A stretch of DNA of 64,000 bases from Spirochaetes bacterium RBG_16_49_21 (GCA_001829495.1 MIBJ01000022.1:1-64000), one strand, 5' to 3'; counted from the first letter of the stretch, positions 1 through 11,320 are shown. Numbers and translations are program-made. The notes: a model not told the origin generated them from the sequence alone.

Positions 1-7
1 ATATTTA

Positions 8-42
8 ATAAAGAGCCCTCGCTTGCGGCGAGGGCTCTTTAT
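8..42. terminator. Hairpin terminator-like inverted repeat downstream of ppdK
   Basis: ataaagagccctcgc-ttgcg-gcgagggctctttat: 15-bp perfect arms, 5-nt loop. Confidence 0.75.
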
Positions 43-64
43 AGATCATCCTGATAAAAAAGTA

Positions 65-2671
65 TTATTCTTCCTGCTTCTGCATATTGTTGATATTAAT
101 CTGCGCTATCCCGAGCTTTGCCAGGGGTATGGCGTAGGGTGAACAGGACACGTAGTTAAGCCCCGCCTCCATGCAGAATTGTATATTATCCGGATTCGCG
201 CCGTGCTCTCCGCACAGGCCCATCTTGATATCGGGCCGCGACAGCCTTCCCCGCAGGGCTGCCACGCCGATGAGCTCCTTCACCTCTTCGCCGAGATACT
301 TGAACAGATTGAACTTCATCAGATCGAACAGGGAATAGGTGGGGAAGAAGGAGTTCGAATCGTCACGCGAGAGCCCGTACGTTGTCTGGGTCAGGTCGTT
401 GGTGCCGAAGCTGAAGAACTCGGCGTATTGGGCGATCTCGCCGGCGCCCAGGGCGGCTGCGGGAAGCTCGATCATGGTCCCGACCTCATACTCAAGATCC
501 TCGATGCCGTACTCCTCCACGACCTCGTTCTTGATGTCGCGGATACCCTTGACCTCTTTGCCTTCGATCTTTTTGCCGTTTTTGATGAACTTTATCTCCT
601 CCTTGCTCATAACGATGGGTATCATGATCTCCGGCTTGACGCGAATACCCTCTTTCCGGAGCATGCACGCCGCCTCAAAGATCGCCCGGCACTGCATCTC
701 GTATATCTCAGGATAGGTCACGCCGACGCGGCAGCCGCGGTGGCCGAGCATCGGGTTCATCTCGCTCAGCTCATCGCAGCGCATCCTGATTTCTGTCGGT
801 CTGACGCTCTGGCTCCTGCTCTGCATGTACCTGATAAACAGCTCCATGCTCTCCTCGCTCCGCGGCAGGAACTCATGGAGGGGGGCATCCAGGAGCCGTA
901 TGGTGACCGGCAGCCCTTCCATGATCTTGAAGAGATCATAAAAATCCGACCTCTGCATCGGGAGGAGAACCTTAAGGGCCCTTCTCCGCTCCTCTTCAGT
1001 CTCTGAGATTATCATCTCCCTGAATTTCATGATCCTCTTCTCATTGAAGAACATGTGCTCGGTACGGCAGAGGCCGATTCCCTTCGCCTTGAAATCCTTG
1101 GCGACTAGGGCGTCGCGCGGCTGGTCGCCGTTCGCCCGCACGTTGAACTCGCCGATGTACTTTTCCACCAGGTCCAGAAACTCAAACAGGCCGTTGCTCT
1201 TAAAATCAGGCTGAATGAGCCCGACCTTGCCCATGAATATGATCGGCGCCTCGTAATAGGGAACGCTGATCGACACGTAGTCTCCCTCGCGCACGGTCTT
1301 CCCGCCGAGGGTGAAGCCGGTGCCGCGTATCTTCATATCGGGCTGGACCATGGCGACCTTCCCGAGGCTCCGCGCCACGACCGGGGCGTGAGATGAGAAT
1401 CCACCCTCGCAGGTGATGACTCCCTGGGCCACCTCAATGGCCTTGACGTCTTCGGCGAAGGAGGCCGGCATGACCAGAATCAGGTTGGTATCCTCTCCCT
1501 TCATGATGGCGCGACGGTACTCCTCCAGAAGCTTCGGTGTGGAGAAGAAGACCCTGCCGATGGCAGCGCCGGTGGATCCGGCAATGCCGCCTTTGATGTT
1601 TTTGATCCCTTTGATCGTACCGGGGTCTATGATCGGGTGGAGAAGCTCGTTCAGCTGGTTGGGCTTGATCCGCTCGATCGTATACGTCTCGGACACGACC
1701 TTCTTCTTAGTCAGGTCAAGGAGGGCCTTTATCTGGGCCTGGGTGGATTTCTCGTCCACCTCCTTCTGCTCGACAAGCCAGAAATCGCCTTCCTCGATGG
1801 TGAATTTAATATCGCGTATCTCCTTGAAATTGGCTTCAACCTTGCGGGCTATTTCGGTAAAGTGATCGTAATATTTCTTTTCTATGTTCCGGATATCCCG
1901 TGCCTTGCCGGTCTCGATATCGAATTCATTTTGCAAAAATTCGCCCTGAATCTCCGGATCGCCGGTCACAATATTTCTGGTCTGGTAATTGCCTGCGTAG
2001 GAATTACGGCCGAAGTTGCCGTAGACCATCGCCTGGACCATGAGCGACAGGGAATTATCAACATCGATAGGAGAATCGCAGTACCGGGAGGAAGCGCCTT
2101 TCAGGATCAGGCCGAGCTGATCATACACATCCTCGCTGAACTTGTCGCCGAACAGCTTCTGGTACATCTCAATGGCCTTCTGAATATCGCTGATCTGGGC
2201 CTTTTTCGGAAGCTTGCCCTCTATCTTTTTCATCTCCTTTTCATCGACGTCGAAAATCTTGGCGGCGAGATTCCGCAGCAGAAAAAGATATTCCCCGTAG
2301 GCGAATTCCTCTCCCGTGAATTTGCCGAACGCTTTGACCGTGACGCCGTTCATGCCGATATTGTGGATCGACGGGAAGTGCGGCACGTTGAGATCGGAGC
2401 TTAACACGACCTTCAGCATCAGCGGTTTTTCGCTGTCGCCGAATTTCTTTTTCGTCTCCTTTTCCAGCTCTCCGATATGCGTCTTTAATATCTCCTTCAG
2501 GTTGACTTGGGGCAGCTTCTGCGTTAGAATCGAATCAATGATGAATCCCGGCACTATCGGCAGGCCCATCATGGCCAGATCAACGGCCCTCCTCCCCCGT
2601 ATGCCGAGCCGCTGCCTGACTGCCTCGTCGAGATCGCGCAAATGTTTATTGAAATATATGATATTTTCCAT
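65..2671 (-). CDS. ppdK: Pyruvate, phosphate dikinase
   Basis: PEP-utilising motif TCEGGFSSHAPVVARSLGK and C-terminal FSFGTNDLTQTTYGLSRDD; start set at MENIIYFNK, preceded by AGGAG. Confidence 0.93.
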   Translation of the reverse strand: MENIIYFNKHLRDLDEAVRQRLGIRGRRAVDLAMMGLPIVPGFIIDSILTQKLPQVNLKEILKTHIGELEKETKKKFGDSEKPLMLKVVLSSDLNVPHFPSIHNIGMNGVTVKAFGKFTGEEFAYGEYLFLLRNLAAKIFDVDEKEMKKIEGKLPKKAQISDIQKAIEMYQKLFGDKFSEDVYDQLGLILKGASSRYCDSPIDVDNSLSLMVQAMVYGNFGRNSYAGNYQTRNIVTGDPEIQGEFLQNEFDIETGKARDIRNIEKKYYDHFTEIARKVEANFKEIRDIKFTIEEGDFWLVEQKEVDEKSTQAQIKALLDLTKKKVVSETYTIERIKPNQLNELLHPIIDPGTIKGIKNIKGGIAGSTGAAIGRVFFSTPKLLEEYRRAIMKGEDTNLILVMPASFAEDVKAIEVAQGVITCEGGFSSHAPVVARSLGKVAMVQPDMKIRGTGFTLGGKTVREGDYVSISVPYYEAPIIFMGKVGLIQPDFKSNGLFEFLDLVEKYIGEFNVRANGDQPRDALVAKDFKAKGIGLCRTEHMFFNEKRIMKFREMIISETEEERRRALKVLLPMQRSDFYDLFKIMEGLPVTIRLLDAPLHEFLPRSEESMELFIRYMQSRSQSVRPTEIRMRCDELSEMNPMLGHRGCRVGVTYPEIYEMQCRAIFEAACMLRKEGIRVKPEIMIPIVMSKEEIKFIKNGKKIEGKEVKGIRDIKNEVVEEYGIEDLEYEVGTMIELPAAALGAGEIAQYAEFFSFGTNDLTQTTYGLSRDDSNSFFPTYSLFDLMKFNLFKYLGEEVKELIGVAALRGRLSRPDIKMGLCGEHGANPDNIQFCMEAGLNYVSCSPYAIPLAKLGIAQININNMQKQEE

Positions 2672-2847
2672 CTTGTTTCTCCTGGTAACGAAATTAATGA
2701 AATAACGCAGGCTTTGCCCGCAACCCAAATCTGAGTCGCAGGGGAGGCCCTGCGGGGCTTTTAAGGGGCTTCGCCCCTTAGACCCCTGTAAGAAAATTTA
2801 CGCAAAAAGCGCAAAAAATACAGAGTAATACTATAATACAGCGCTCG

Positions 2848-3756
2848 TCAGAAGAGCCTCAGTATCTGGCCGACCGCGATTTTTAAGAACTGCTCAAACC
2901 GCGGGCTGGCACCCTCGTAAAGATATTTCTGAAGCTTGGATACGCCTTTGATGTCCTCCCCCGCCACCTGAAAGAATATTGAATCGCCGTGCTTGACCTT
3001 GCCCCACTTGAACAGGGAGTTTATGTCGTTGACCAGCTCTCCTCCATGGTATATGTACACCGCCAGGCTCGGATAGCTGGTCGTATAGCTTTCGATTATC
3101 TTCTTCCATGCCTCGACGTTCCCGTTATGGAAGAGCTCATTGGAAACCTCGATCGCGTACTTCGGCGTGATGTTCCCCTTCCCCTTCGCCGGCTCCTCGG
3201 CCTTTTTCTCCCGCTTCGCCGGTTTTTTATGAACGATAGAGCCGTCTATGAAGCTCTTGTTTAAAAAAACATCCTTCCCCGCCAGCATCTCCTCGAGGGC
3301 GTTGATGGCCGCCTTTTCGATTTTTCTATTCTCCTCTTTCAAATATTTTACATAGATGACCGCGAGCTGATCAGTGGCAAGCTCCCTGACGCGCTCCCAG
3401 TGGTCGATATTCTTCGGGTTGATGAGGCATATCTTGCCGCCCGGATTATAGTATACAACAACGATATCGAGGGCGCTCCATTTCGAGGCTTCGTCCGCGA
3501 TCTTCTGGAATTCAGTCACCGGCTCTACGATATTGTATGAATCATAGCTGTAATTATATTTATCGCGTATGATCGATCCGACGATCGGCAATATCTGATC
3601 CTCGGCTATCTCGTTGCTGTCCAGCTCGTCATTGACGATATCAGCGAGATTCCTGCTGGACTCCATATCGTCAACCACTCCGGAAACCTTGTAAAAATGC
3701 CTCAGAGCCTTGTTGAAATTGGATTTCGAGGCTAAGGCCAGATACGTGCTTTCCAT
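2848..3756 (-). CDS. Hypothetical protein between ppdK and cfpA-like gene
   Basis: Long ORF; start MESTYLALASKSN preceded by GAGGAG. No family recognised. Confidence 0.6.
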   Translation of the reverse strand: MESTYLALASKSNFNKALRHFYKVSGVVDDMESSRNLADIVNDELDSNEIAEDQILPIVGSIIRDKYNYSYDSYNIVEPVTEFQKIADEASKWSALDIVVVYYNPGGKICLINPKNIDHWERVRELATDQLAVIYVKYLKEENRKIEKAAINALEEMLAGKDVFLNKSFIDGSIVHKKPAKREKKAEEPAKGKGNITPKYAIEVSNELFHNGNVEAWKKIIESYTTSYPSLAVYIYHGGELVNDINSLFKWGKVKHGDSIFFQVAGEDIKGVSKLQKYLYEGASPRFEQFLKIAVGQILRLF

Positions 3757-3899
3757 ATTCACCACTCCTCTATCTTCATTTTCGACGGCTCGAAAAAATT
3801 CTTTCGCCGCCTCAAGTGTCGATATGATACAATCTGCTTGATTAATTGCAAGCATTTTGCAGCGAGAACGCGGAATAATTGTCTTGACCCCACAAAACA

Positions 3900-3965
3900 A
3901 CGAAGCCGCCCGCTTCTGTTAGGGAGGGGTTTAAACCCCTCCCTAACAGAAGCGGGCGGCTTCGT
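3900..3965. repeat. 66-bp perfect palindrome without loop (intergenic)
   Basis: cgaagccgcccgcttctgttagggaggggttt / aaacccctccctaacagaagcgggcggcttcg plus one flanking pair; 33-bp arms, no mismatch. Confidence 0.9.
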
Positions 3966-3990
3966 GACTTTCAATACTATGGAAACAGCC

Positions 3991-5934
3991 CTAAAGCTCT
4001 TTTAATCCGGATCTCCTGGCTGTTTTGCTCTTCGGCGTCAGGCTCACCGTGCCGGTAACCTCGCTCCCCTTGCTCGATCTATAGGCTTCCTCCATTATGG
4101 TTTCGCTGGTCTCCGCAGCCGCAAACGACTGCTCGAGATCCTCCCTCGTGGTGGAGCGGCGCCTGCTGTACGTGGCAAAGGCCGCATCCGAGAAGCCCTT
4201 GGATACTCCATAGAGGAACTCATTCAGAACATTAGCCATCCCTTTCAGCATGAATTGCTTTCGCTTGATGGTGGTGATATCGACATCAAGCACCAGACCC
4301 GGCTGAATATGGTGGGGGTTAACCTTGTAGGTGAACTCATTAAACCGTTTTATAAGAAAATTAATGCGCTCGTCCAGGATCACCCGCTCGATCGGATTCT
4401 GGAACCCGTGCATCTTCTGGAGCGCGTCTTTCAGATAGTTCGTCTTGTTTCTGAGGTTCACGATCCGGTATTCATAGGTCCTGTTGTTCTTCTCTACAAA
4501 GGTATCCTCCGGATACATCTCGCCGATCTCGTTCCAGAGAACGGTTTCCGGATCCTCGTCACGCTCCTTCTTGGCCCGCCTCCAATCCCGGGCCATGATC
4601 CTGGCCGCAAGGTCGTCGAAATCCTTGAGCGCCCTGAACCGCTTCTTCGATTCGTAATATCCGTGCACGACGTCCCAGAGCAGCTTGATCTCGGTTGAGA
4701 AGGCTTCCATCTGCTTGTCAAATTCCTTCTTCTCTTCCTTAAGCTGGTTCTGATCGTAGAACGCAAGCCTCATGGCGTAGCGCTCGTCCGGAAGAGACGC
4801 ATTATCGGTCTCCTCGTACTCGCGAATGTGGCAGATCCGGGCGTTTTTCAGGTTGTTGCATACCTGGTATCCCAGCTTACTGGTATCAAGTATGGAGGTG
4901 ATGGAGTTGATGGCCGTATTATAGCCCCTGTTCCGCACGTTTTCCTCATCAATGACGAACTTGATATTTTCCCTGATATTGAGCGGATCATAATCCTCCA
5001 CGTCAATCTCGGCCCGCAATCCCTCGATTTTATCAAGAAACTTCTTGGCCAGTATGGTATAGCGCTTTGATTTCTCATCCTCCTTTTCGTCGTCGGTGAA
5101 GTTTTCGACTCTCTTGATCTTCTCGAACATCTTCTCGCTGCCGGAAAGCTCGCGCTTGCCCTGATCTACCAGCTCGTCGTTGAAAGACTGAACCTGACGG
5201 TCTATCAGGTCCTGGATATGCTTCTGAATTGCGTCTTTCAGGAGCTTTTCAACGGTCACCTGGTAATGGTAGAGCGGGCTGATGAGCTCGCTGTCAAGAA
5301 CATTGACCGACAGCTTGACGTCATATACATATTTGGGACGGAGCTCGTTGTCCTTGAATACGCACTTTAATATTGCATAGGCGTTCTGGCCGCGTACAAA
5401 GGCGCCGATGTCGGTCTTCTGGCGCAGTATCGAGTTCGTCTCTGTTTCCAGGTCGTTCATTCCCCGCTGGATATGACCATGGAGGTGTCCGTACATGTTG
5501 ATTATGGACTTTTCGATTTCTCCGGTATTGAATTTATCCGGTCCCGCGATCTTATCCATAAGCTCCACTATCTCACGCGGCGTATACCGGGCCAGACCCC
5601 GTGTCTCTTCCTTATCCACGAAATCCCTGAGTTTTTTCAGAAACTCATCTTCCATGGTGATCGTGTATCTGTTGAACATGTTGACATACGTCTGGTTTAC
5701 ATAATTATACAATTTCTCCTTCAAGCCGCCCATGATATCCATTTTAACCAGAACATCGTGAGGCAATTTGGAATAGATATCCTTCGCAACTCTTTCGGCA
5801 GTTTCACTAACTATTAATTTTTGCTCGGCGATCTTATCCCTTCCTTCCTGCGCCAGTGATTCACGCGAACCAACTGCATTGGGGATGGTTGGGTGAAACT
5901 TATTCGGACTTTTTGGGAATTGTGTAAAAGCCAT
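3991..5934 (-). CDS. cfpA: Large helix-rich cytoplasmic protein, candidate cytoplasmic filament protein A (CfpA-like)
   Basis: 647 aa, highly charged and coiled-coil-like, no signal peptide; size and proximity to ppdK recall the Treponema ppdK/cfpA neighbourhood (from memory, not searched). Confidence 0.55.
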   Translation of the reverse strand: MAFTQFPKSPNKFHPTIPNAVGSRESLAQEGRDKIAEQKLIVSETAERVAKDIYSKLPHDVLVKMDIMGGLKEKLYNYVNQTYVNMFNRYTITMEDEFLKKLRDFVDKEETRGLARYTPREIVELMDKIAGPDKFNTGEIEKSIINMYGHLHGHIQRGMNDLETETNSILRQKTDIGAFVRGQNAYAILKCVFKDNELRPKYVYDVKLSVNVLDSELISPLYHYQVTVEKLLKDAIQKHIQDLIDRQVQSFNDELVDQGKRELSGSEKMFEKIKRVENFTDDEKEDEKSKRYTILAKKFLDKIEGLRAEIDVEDYDPLNIRENIKFVIDEENVRNRGYNTAINSITSILDTSKLGYQVCNNLKNARICHIREYEETDNASLPDERYAMRLAFYDQNQLKEEKKEFDKQMEAFSTEIKLLWDVVHGYYESKKRFRALKDFDDLAARIMARDWRRAKKERDEDPETVLWNEIGEMYPEDTFVEKNNRTYEYRIVNLRNKTNYLKDALQKMHGFQNPIERVILDERINFLIKRFNEFTYKVNPHHIQPGLVLDVDITTIKRKQFMLKGMANVLNEFLYGVSKGFSDAAFATYSRRRSTTREDLEQSFAAAETSETIMEEAYRSSKGSEVTGTVSLTPKSKTARRSGLKEL

Positions 5935-6068
5935 GAAATATTCCTCCTTATTTATTTCATTTCACTTTAAGAATCATGCTTTGTAGGCATATATTAGGGA
6001 AAAAATCTATTTTTGCAAATTGTAATATATTAATACCAAACTTTTTCTGTCAACAATATTTCTTCCGC

Positions 6069-7169
6069 TCATGATGGAAAATATTTAAAGGTGAAATTCC
6101 CTACTTTAAAAATATCCCCGTTTTGCAGAAGGCCGTCAGACTCCCTGTTCACCATCTCAATCTTCGCGCTCTTGTTTCCGGCAAGCTGCATCCGCACCGC
6201 ACCGCCCTGGCGTATCGCCCTGATGCTGAAGGGATTTTTGATATTTATGTCGCGGATATTAATAGCGCATTCAAACCCCTTGCCGATCTTCGCCTCCTTT
6301 GCAGACCTCCGCGACAGGTCAAAATGGTAAATGTACGGATCTACTATCTCATTATTCCAGTATTCCAGGCGTCCGGAAACCACAAGCCCGGATAACTTCT
6401 TGATGATGAAGATTATCGCCAAAACCAGAACAATGGAGCCCGCGGCTATCAGCAAGGGGATAAGGATGGGTCTGCTTGGGGATTCCTGTATCTTTTCGGC
6501 AGCGATCAACGCCTTCTTTCCTTTTTCCGGCTCACTGGTCTCAATGATCTTTACCTTGTCGGTTATCCGCGCCAGAGTTTTTCCCAGCTTTTTAGCTGCT
6601 TCGCTCCCTTTCATGTTGCTGAAACTGAGGACATACACCCAGAGGTTTGTTTTTTTGCCGTACCGGGCGGCAAAATCCTGGAGGTTGAACCGGTTCGCTT
6701 CTCCGGGAGGCGGATCGTCGATCGCATCCGTCATGATCACGATTTCGGTATTCCTGCCGTCTTCTTCTTTCTCAAGTTTTTCCGCCGCTTGAAAGACCTT
6801 GTATATCATTTTGTAGGTATAGGTCCATAGCCCGGCTGCTTCGGTCATGGTGATGTATTTTTTCAGAATATCGCGGTCATTGTCGTCGTCGACAAGCACC
6901 GTCGGGTATATTCTCGCGTCAGTGTCAAAGGTGACAAACGTCACACGGTCCCCGTCTTCGACGCTCTGATCAATATACTCCATGATGCTTTTCTTCACCT
7001 TGCCGAGGATGTCCCTTCCCCCCGCCTGACCGACCATGCTCATTGAGGTATCGAGCACGAGTACGATATTTTTGCTCTTGCGCGCAAAAAGGTATCCGGG
7101 GACAAACGCAAATTGTATAACCAGAATAGCGGATAATAAGAGTACGATAGGCATGAATTTAGTTCTCAA
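6069..7169 (-). CDS. VWA-domain protein with N-terminal signal/TM and C-terminal TM segment
   Basis: MIDAS-like VLDTSMSMVGQ motif; N-terminal hydrophobic segment; second TM IPLLIAAGSIVLVLAIIFII. Confidence 0.8.
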   Translation of the reverse strand: MRTKFMPIVLLLSAILVIQFAFVPGYLFARKSKNIVLVLDTSMSMVGQAGGRDILGKVKKSIMEYIDQSVEDGDRVTFVTFDTDARIYPTVLVDDDNDRDILKKYITMTEAAGLWTYTYKMIYKVFQAAEKLEKEEDGRNTEIVIMTDAIDDPPPGEANRFNLQDFAARYGKKTNLWVYVLSFSNMKGSEAAKKLGKTLARITDKVKIIETSEPEKGKKALIAAEKIQESPSRPILIPLLIAAGSIVLVLAIIFIIKKLSGLVVSGRLEYWNNEIVDPYIYHFDLSRRSAKEAKIGKGFECAINIRDINIKNPFSIRAIRQGGAVRMQLAGNKSAKIEMVNRESDGLLQNGDIFKVGNFTFKYFPS

Positions 7170-7399
7170 AATTTTTCTCCTCTTTATTAAAAGAGTATGC
7201 GTTCAGTCTGAGCAAAACTGAACATTATTATATTATATCTGAAAATACTCCTCCTCCGGTCCTGCACGCTCCGAAGTCATTTCACAAATTAAATTAATTG
7301 CCTAAATTTCCTTTAAGGCTAAAAAGGACACCATATAGATATATATAATTTTTTTATAAATGTCAAGAAGATTAATGAATTTATAAGAAATTAGTCGCC

Positions 7400-8122
7400 T
7401 TAATATTCATTATAAATAACATCTTTTTTCACGTATTTCCGAAAATCAATACTGATCATCCTCTCCATATCGAGATATTCGCTCATCAGTATGTAAAACC
7501 ACATGGCGGTGTCATCCATGGTTTCCAGGGCGATAAAACTCCTTTTTTCACGCCAGTTCTTCACTACAACCCCCTTTTGTAAAACCATGAGGATATCCAT
7601 TTCATACCGGTACTCAATATTCTTCGAAAGATAATATTCAATTATATCATTCTTCAGCTCATCAAATTTATATTTCGTATTAGCGGCGATCACAAACGAA
7701 GGCAGATGTATATTATTCGGCTCCTCGGCGTCGGTGAACATGTTGAGCTTTTTTGCCGTCGCAATTATATCCAGAATCCCGGTCAGGGAATCCCTGGTCA
7801 AATCCTGAACGATATGATATAATCCGTAAACGAGCTCGCAGGGAACATATCCTCCCATAAGGCTGATGAGATCGGGACAGTATTTCCGGTATACCACAAG
7901 GTCGACGCCCTCCGGGGAAAATCCGCCGGAATCAACCGGCCGGACGGTGTCTATCGCGAGATTGAAGGGAATTATCGGAGTAAGCGCGTCCTTCAACATC
8001 AGGGCATCGATTTTTCTTTTTGCTGCGCTCTTCTTGCCTCCTTTTTTTATTGAGGCCTTTGCAGCGGTTTTACCCTTTATCACTATACCTTTTTCAAAAT
8101 TCTTGAAATAGCTGTCTATCAT
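7400..8122 (-). CDS. Hypothetical protein
   Basis: Long ORF in the same strand context; the supplied ORF begins at a GTG, and ATGs at 8125/8122 follow a GAGGTG. Confidence 0.5.
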   Translation of the reverse strand: MIDSYFKNFEKGIVIKGKTAAKASIKKGGKKSAAKRKIDALMLKDALTPIIPFNLAIDTVRPVDSGGFSPEGVDLVVYRKYCPDLISLMGGYVPCELVYGLYHIVQDLTRDSLTGILDIIATAKKLNMFTDAEEPNNIHLPSFVIAANTKYKFDELKNDIIEYYLSKNIEYRYEMDILMVLQKGVVVKNWREKRSFIALETMDDTAMWFYILMSEYLDMERMISIDFRKYVKKDVIYNEY

Positions 8123-8190
8123 CATCAACACCTCATCTTTTTAATATGCCGGGGAAACTAATGCATAGATTCATATTGATGTCAAATAAT

Positions 8191-8254
8191 AAAATAAGGG
8201 CGCTTTCGTTAACGAGGGGTTTAAACCCCTCGTTAACGAAAGCGCCCTTATTTT
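8191..8254. repeat. 64-bp perfect palindrome without loop (intergenic)
   Basis: aaaataagggcgctttcgttaacgaggggttt / aaacccctcgttaacgaaagcgcccttatttt; 32-bp perfect arms. Confidence 0.9.
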
Positions 8255-8485
8255 TCACATTATCGGGAAAAAAAACTTGATAAATTACTTTATGGTAATT
8301 TCATGAGATCCGCCTGCGCTGTTGGTGATAGGAATGTATATTTTTTGAGCCTAAAGCTTTTTACGGGATCCCAATATTTGGCTGCAATGGTCACGCCCCT
8401 TACGGGGAAGACCTGATCATCCGTGCGGGAACCCACCTGGTAATCAGGTTCAAAAAGCTTTCCTACACGGCAGCGCGGACATTAT

Positions 8486-9760
8486 TTATTTGAACGGGTT
8501 CCCAAAAACCGACGACTTGCCGAGCTCGAATTCGATCTCCATCAGACGGTTGTATTTTGCGATACGCTCGCTCCGGCATGCAGACCCGGTCTTGATCTGC
8601 CCGCCGCCCATGGCCACGGCGAAGTCGGCCATAAAGGTGTCCTCGGTTTCGCCGGATCGATGGGAAATGACAAATCCCCACCCCGCTTTTCTGCAGAGAT
8701 TGATCGCCTCAATGGTCTCCGTGACCGTACCGATCTGGTTGAGCTTTATGAGCACCGCGTTGGATGATTTTTCCACAATCCCCCGGGCTATAAACCTGGT
8801 ATTAGTAACATATAAGTCATCGCCGACTATCTGAATTTTATCACCGAGGGCGGCAGTATGCTTCTTAAAGCCTTCCCAATCGTTTTCGGCGAGCCCGTCC
8901 TCTATCGATACGATATGATATTTCTCAACCCACCTTTTGTAGAGATCGGTCATCTCCGCGCTGTTCTTATTGCCCTGGCCGGACTTTGCGAGTGCGTATT
9001 TATTATTTTCATAAAAGGAGCTTGCTGCCGGATCGAGGGCGAGGGCCACGTCCCTGCCCGGTTCATAACCGGCGGATTTGATCGCCTCGATGATTACCTC
9101 GCATGCCTCGTCGTTGCTCTTGAGATTCGGCGCGAACCCGCCCTCGTCGCCGACCCCGGTGGAATATCCTTTTTTGCCGAGTATTTTCCTGAGTGCATGG
9201 AAGGTCTCGGCTCCATAACGGAGCGCTTCACGGAACGAAGGCGCGCCTATGGGCATAACCATGAACTCCTGAAAATCGACGCTGTTCTCCGCGTGCTTGC
9301 CGCCGTTAAGAATGTTCATCATGGGGACCGGAATGCGGCAGGAGCCGGGTCCTCCAAGATAGGCGTACAGGGGAACATCGGCCGTTATCGCCGCAGCCTT
9401 GGCCGCCGCCATGGACACGCCCAGGATGGCGTTGGCGCCGAGCTTCCCCTTGTTGGGAGTCCCGTCGAGATCGATGAGAAGGCGGTCTATGTCCGCCTGT
9501 TTCGACGGGTCCATACCGGCGACCTCCGGGGCTATGATCGTATTGACGTTCGAGACCGCCTTTAATACGCCCTTTCCCTCATAGCGTTTTTTGTCGCCGT
9601 CGCGGAGCTCCACCGCTTCGTTCTCGCCGGTGGACGCGCCTGAGGGGACCGATGCCGACACGCTGACCCCGTTATCAAGCGCCATGAACACCCGCACGGT
9701 CGGGTTGCCCCGGGAATCAAGAATCTCCATTGCATTGATCGATTTGATTCTGTTCTTCAT
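8486..9760 (-). CDS. eno: Enolase
   Basis: [21 protein letters not shown]-terminus; [34 protein letters not shown]. Confidence 0.97.
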   Translation of the reverse strand: MKNRIKSINAMEILDSRGNPTVRVFMALDNGVSVSASVPSGASTGENEAVELRDGDKKRYEGKGVLKAVSNVNTIIAPEVAGMDPSKQADIDRLLIDLDGTPNKGKLGANAILGVSMAAAKAAAITADVPLYAYLGGPGSCRIPVPMMNILNGGKHAENSVDFQEFMVMPIGAPSFREALRYGAETFHALRKILGKKGYSTGVGDEGGFAPNLKSNDEACEVIIEAIKSAGYEPGRDVALALDPAASSFYENNKYALAKSGQGNKNSAEMTDLYKRWVEKYHIVSIEDGLAENDWEGFKKHTAALGDKIQIVGDDLYVTNTRFIARGIVEKSSNAVLIKLNQIGTVTETIEAINLCRKAGWGFVISHRSGETEDTFMADFAVAMGGGQIKTGSACRSERIAKYNRLMEIEFELGKSSVFGNPFK

Positions 9761-10156
9761 CATACTCTCCTTATATCGATGATTATAGAGTATGTTTGAG
9801 CTACCGCTAAAGCCTGTCAAGAATAGTTTGAATCTCTTTGACGGTCATCTTTGAAGTATGAATTAAATTTCGGGTTGAGGAGTCTCCCCCCTTACGACTA
9901 ATCATCACATATATCTTTAAATCAAGCTCCTCGCCCCCTAAATCCCCCGGAGGGGGACTTAAAAATTTCTGTCAATTGAGCGTATAGCTGATAAACATAA
10001 ATCATTGTCTCTTTGGGGACATGGGGAGCCAATGGAAAGTGAACGTAAGCCTCCCTCTGGGGGGTTTGGGGGGCATGCTCATCTTTGACGAACGATCCGC
10101 TTAAAATCCCCCATGCCTCTTTCAACTCATCCAGCCGCGCCGGCAGCGCAGCGCTG

Positions 10157-11320
10157 CTATTCAACGCCCCTCCGTAAAAAAGCGGGAATATCCAGGTCCT
10201 CGGTCTGGCTGTCGCGGGACCTTTTGCGCTCATAGTCAAGTGAAAAGGTCTGGAGGCTTGCCGGGACCTTCTTCTCGGTTTTGTTCTTCCCCTCGATGAG
10301 CGTAAGGGAGGTCCCGTTGCGCAGATCAGCCTGCGCAACAATGCCGCGGCCGAGCATGTTCTTTCTCCGGTCAAAGCCGGTCGCGATGACGGTCACGCGC
10401 ACCCTGTCTGAAAGGGCCGGGTCTATCGTGGTGCCGAAGATGATGTTCGCATCGGGATCGACCTGGCGGGTGATGATGTCGGTGACCTCGTTCACCTCAT
10501 GGAGGGAGAGGTCGTTTCCTCCCGCGATGTTGATGAGCACCGCCTTGGCGCCCTCGATGCTGGTTTCCTCCAGAAGCGGGCTGTTGATCGCCTGCTGGGT
10601 CGCCTCCAGCGCCTTGTTCTCTCCCGTACCGATGCCGACTCCCATGAGCGCGTCCCCGGTCTCCCGCATTACCGTGCGCACGTCGGCGAAATCGACATTC
10701 ACCAGCCCGGTGACCATGATCAGGTCGGCTATGCCCTGAACGCCCTGGCGCAGAATGTCGTCGGCAAGCTTGAATGCGTCCTCGATCGGCGTGCGCCGGT
10801 CGATGATCTTGAGGAGAAGATCGTTGTGAATAGTGATGAGGGTGTCCACCTTCTCCTTGAGGTTCGCGATACCCTGTTCCGCCTGGCCGGCGCGCTTTTT
10901 CCCCTCCACCTTAAAAGGCTTTGTCACCACGCCCACGACCAGGGCCGAATACTCCTTCGCCACCTCAGCCACGATCGGAGCGGCGCCGGTACCGGTGCCG
11001 CCTCCCATGCCGGCGGTGATGAAGACCATGTCCGCGGCCTTCAAGGCCTTGTGTATCTTGTCCCGGTCCTCATTAGCCGCCTCTCTGCCGACCGTGGGGT
11101 CGGCGCCGGCGCCCAGGCCGCGGGTGAGCTTGGTACCAATCTGGATCTTCACCGATGCGAGGCTGTCCCTGAGCTGCTGGGCGTCGGTGTTCACCACGAT
11201 GAACTCAACGCCCTCCATGCCGGTGGCGATCATCCGGTTGACGGCGTTAGTGCCCGCTCCGCCGACCCCGACCACCTTGATGAGTGTTGATAAAGGCTTT
11301 TCTTCTTCTAGTTTAAACAT
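10157..11320 (-). CDS. ftsZ: Cell division protein FtsZ
   Basis: [11 protein letters not shown], tubulin signature [11 protein letters not shown]-terminal tail [10 protein letters not shown]. Confidence 0.98.
   Translation of the reverse strand: MFKLEEEKPLSTLIKVVGVGGAGTNAVNRMIATGMEGVEFIVVNTDAQQLRDSLASVKIQIGTKLTRGLGAGADPTVGREAANEDRDKIHKALKAADMVFITAGMGGGTGTGAAPIVAEVAKEYSALVVGVVTKPFKVEGKKRAGQAEQGIANLKEKVDTLITIHNDLLLKIIDRRTPIEDAFKLADDILRQGVQGIADLIMVTGLVNVDFADVRTVMRETGDALMGVGIGTGENKALEATQQAINSPLLEETSIEGAKAVLINIAGGNDLSLHEVNEVTDIITRQVDPDANIIFGTTIDPALSDRVRVTVIATGFDRRKNMLGRGIVAQADLRNGTSLTLIEGKNKTEKKVPASLQTFSLDYERKRSRDSQTEDLDIPAFLRRGVE

Noticed and set aside
179-1006. 275-aa plus-strand ORF and other long ORFs antisense to ppdK
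   Set aside because: Shadow ORFs opposite a well-conserved gene; no recognisable domain and biased composition.
9922-10374. 150-aa ORF between eno and ftsZ
   Set aside because: Overlaps the ftsZ 3' end out of frame and runs through a CCCCCGGAGGGGG repeat tract; probably non-coding or a decayed remnant.
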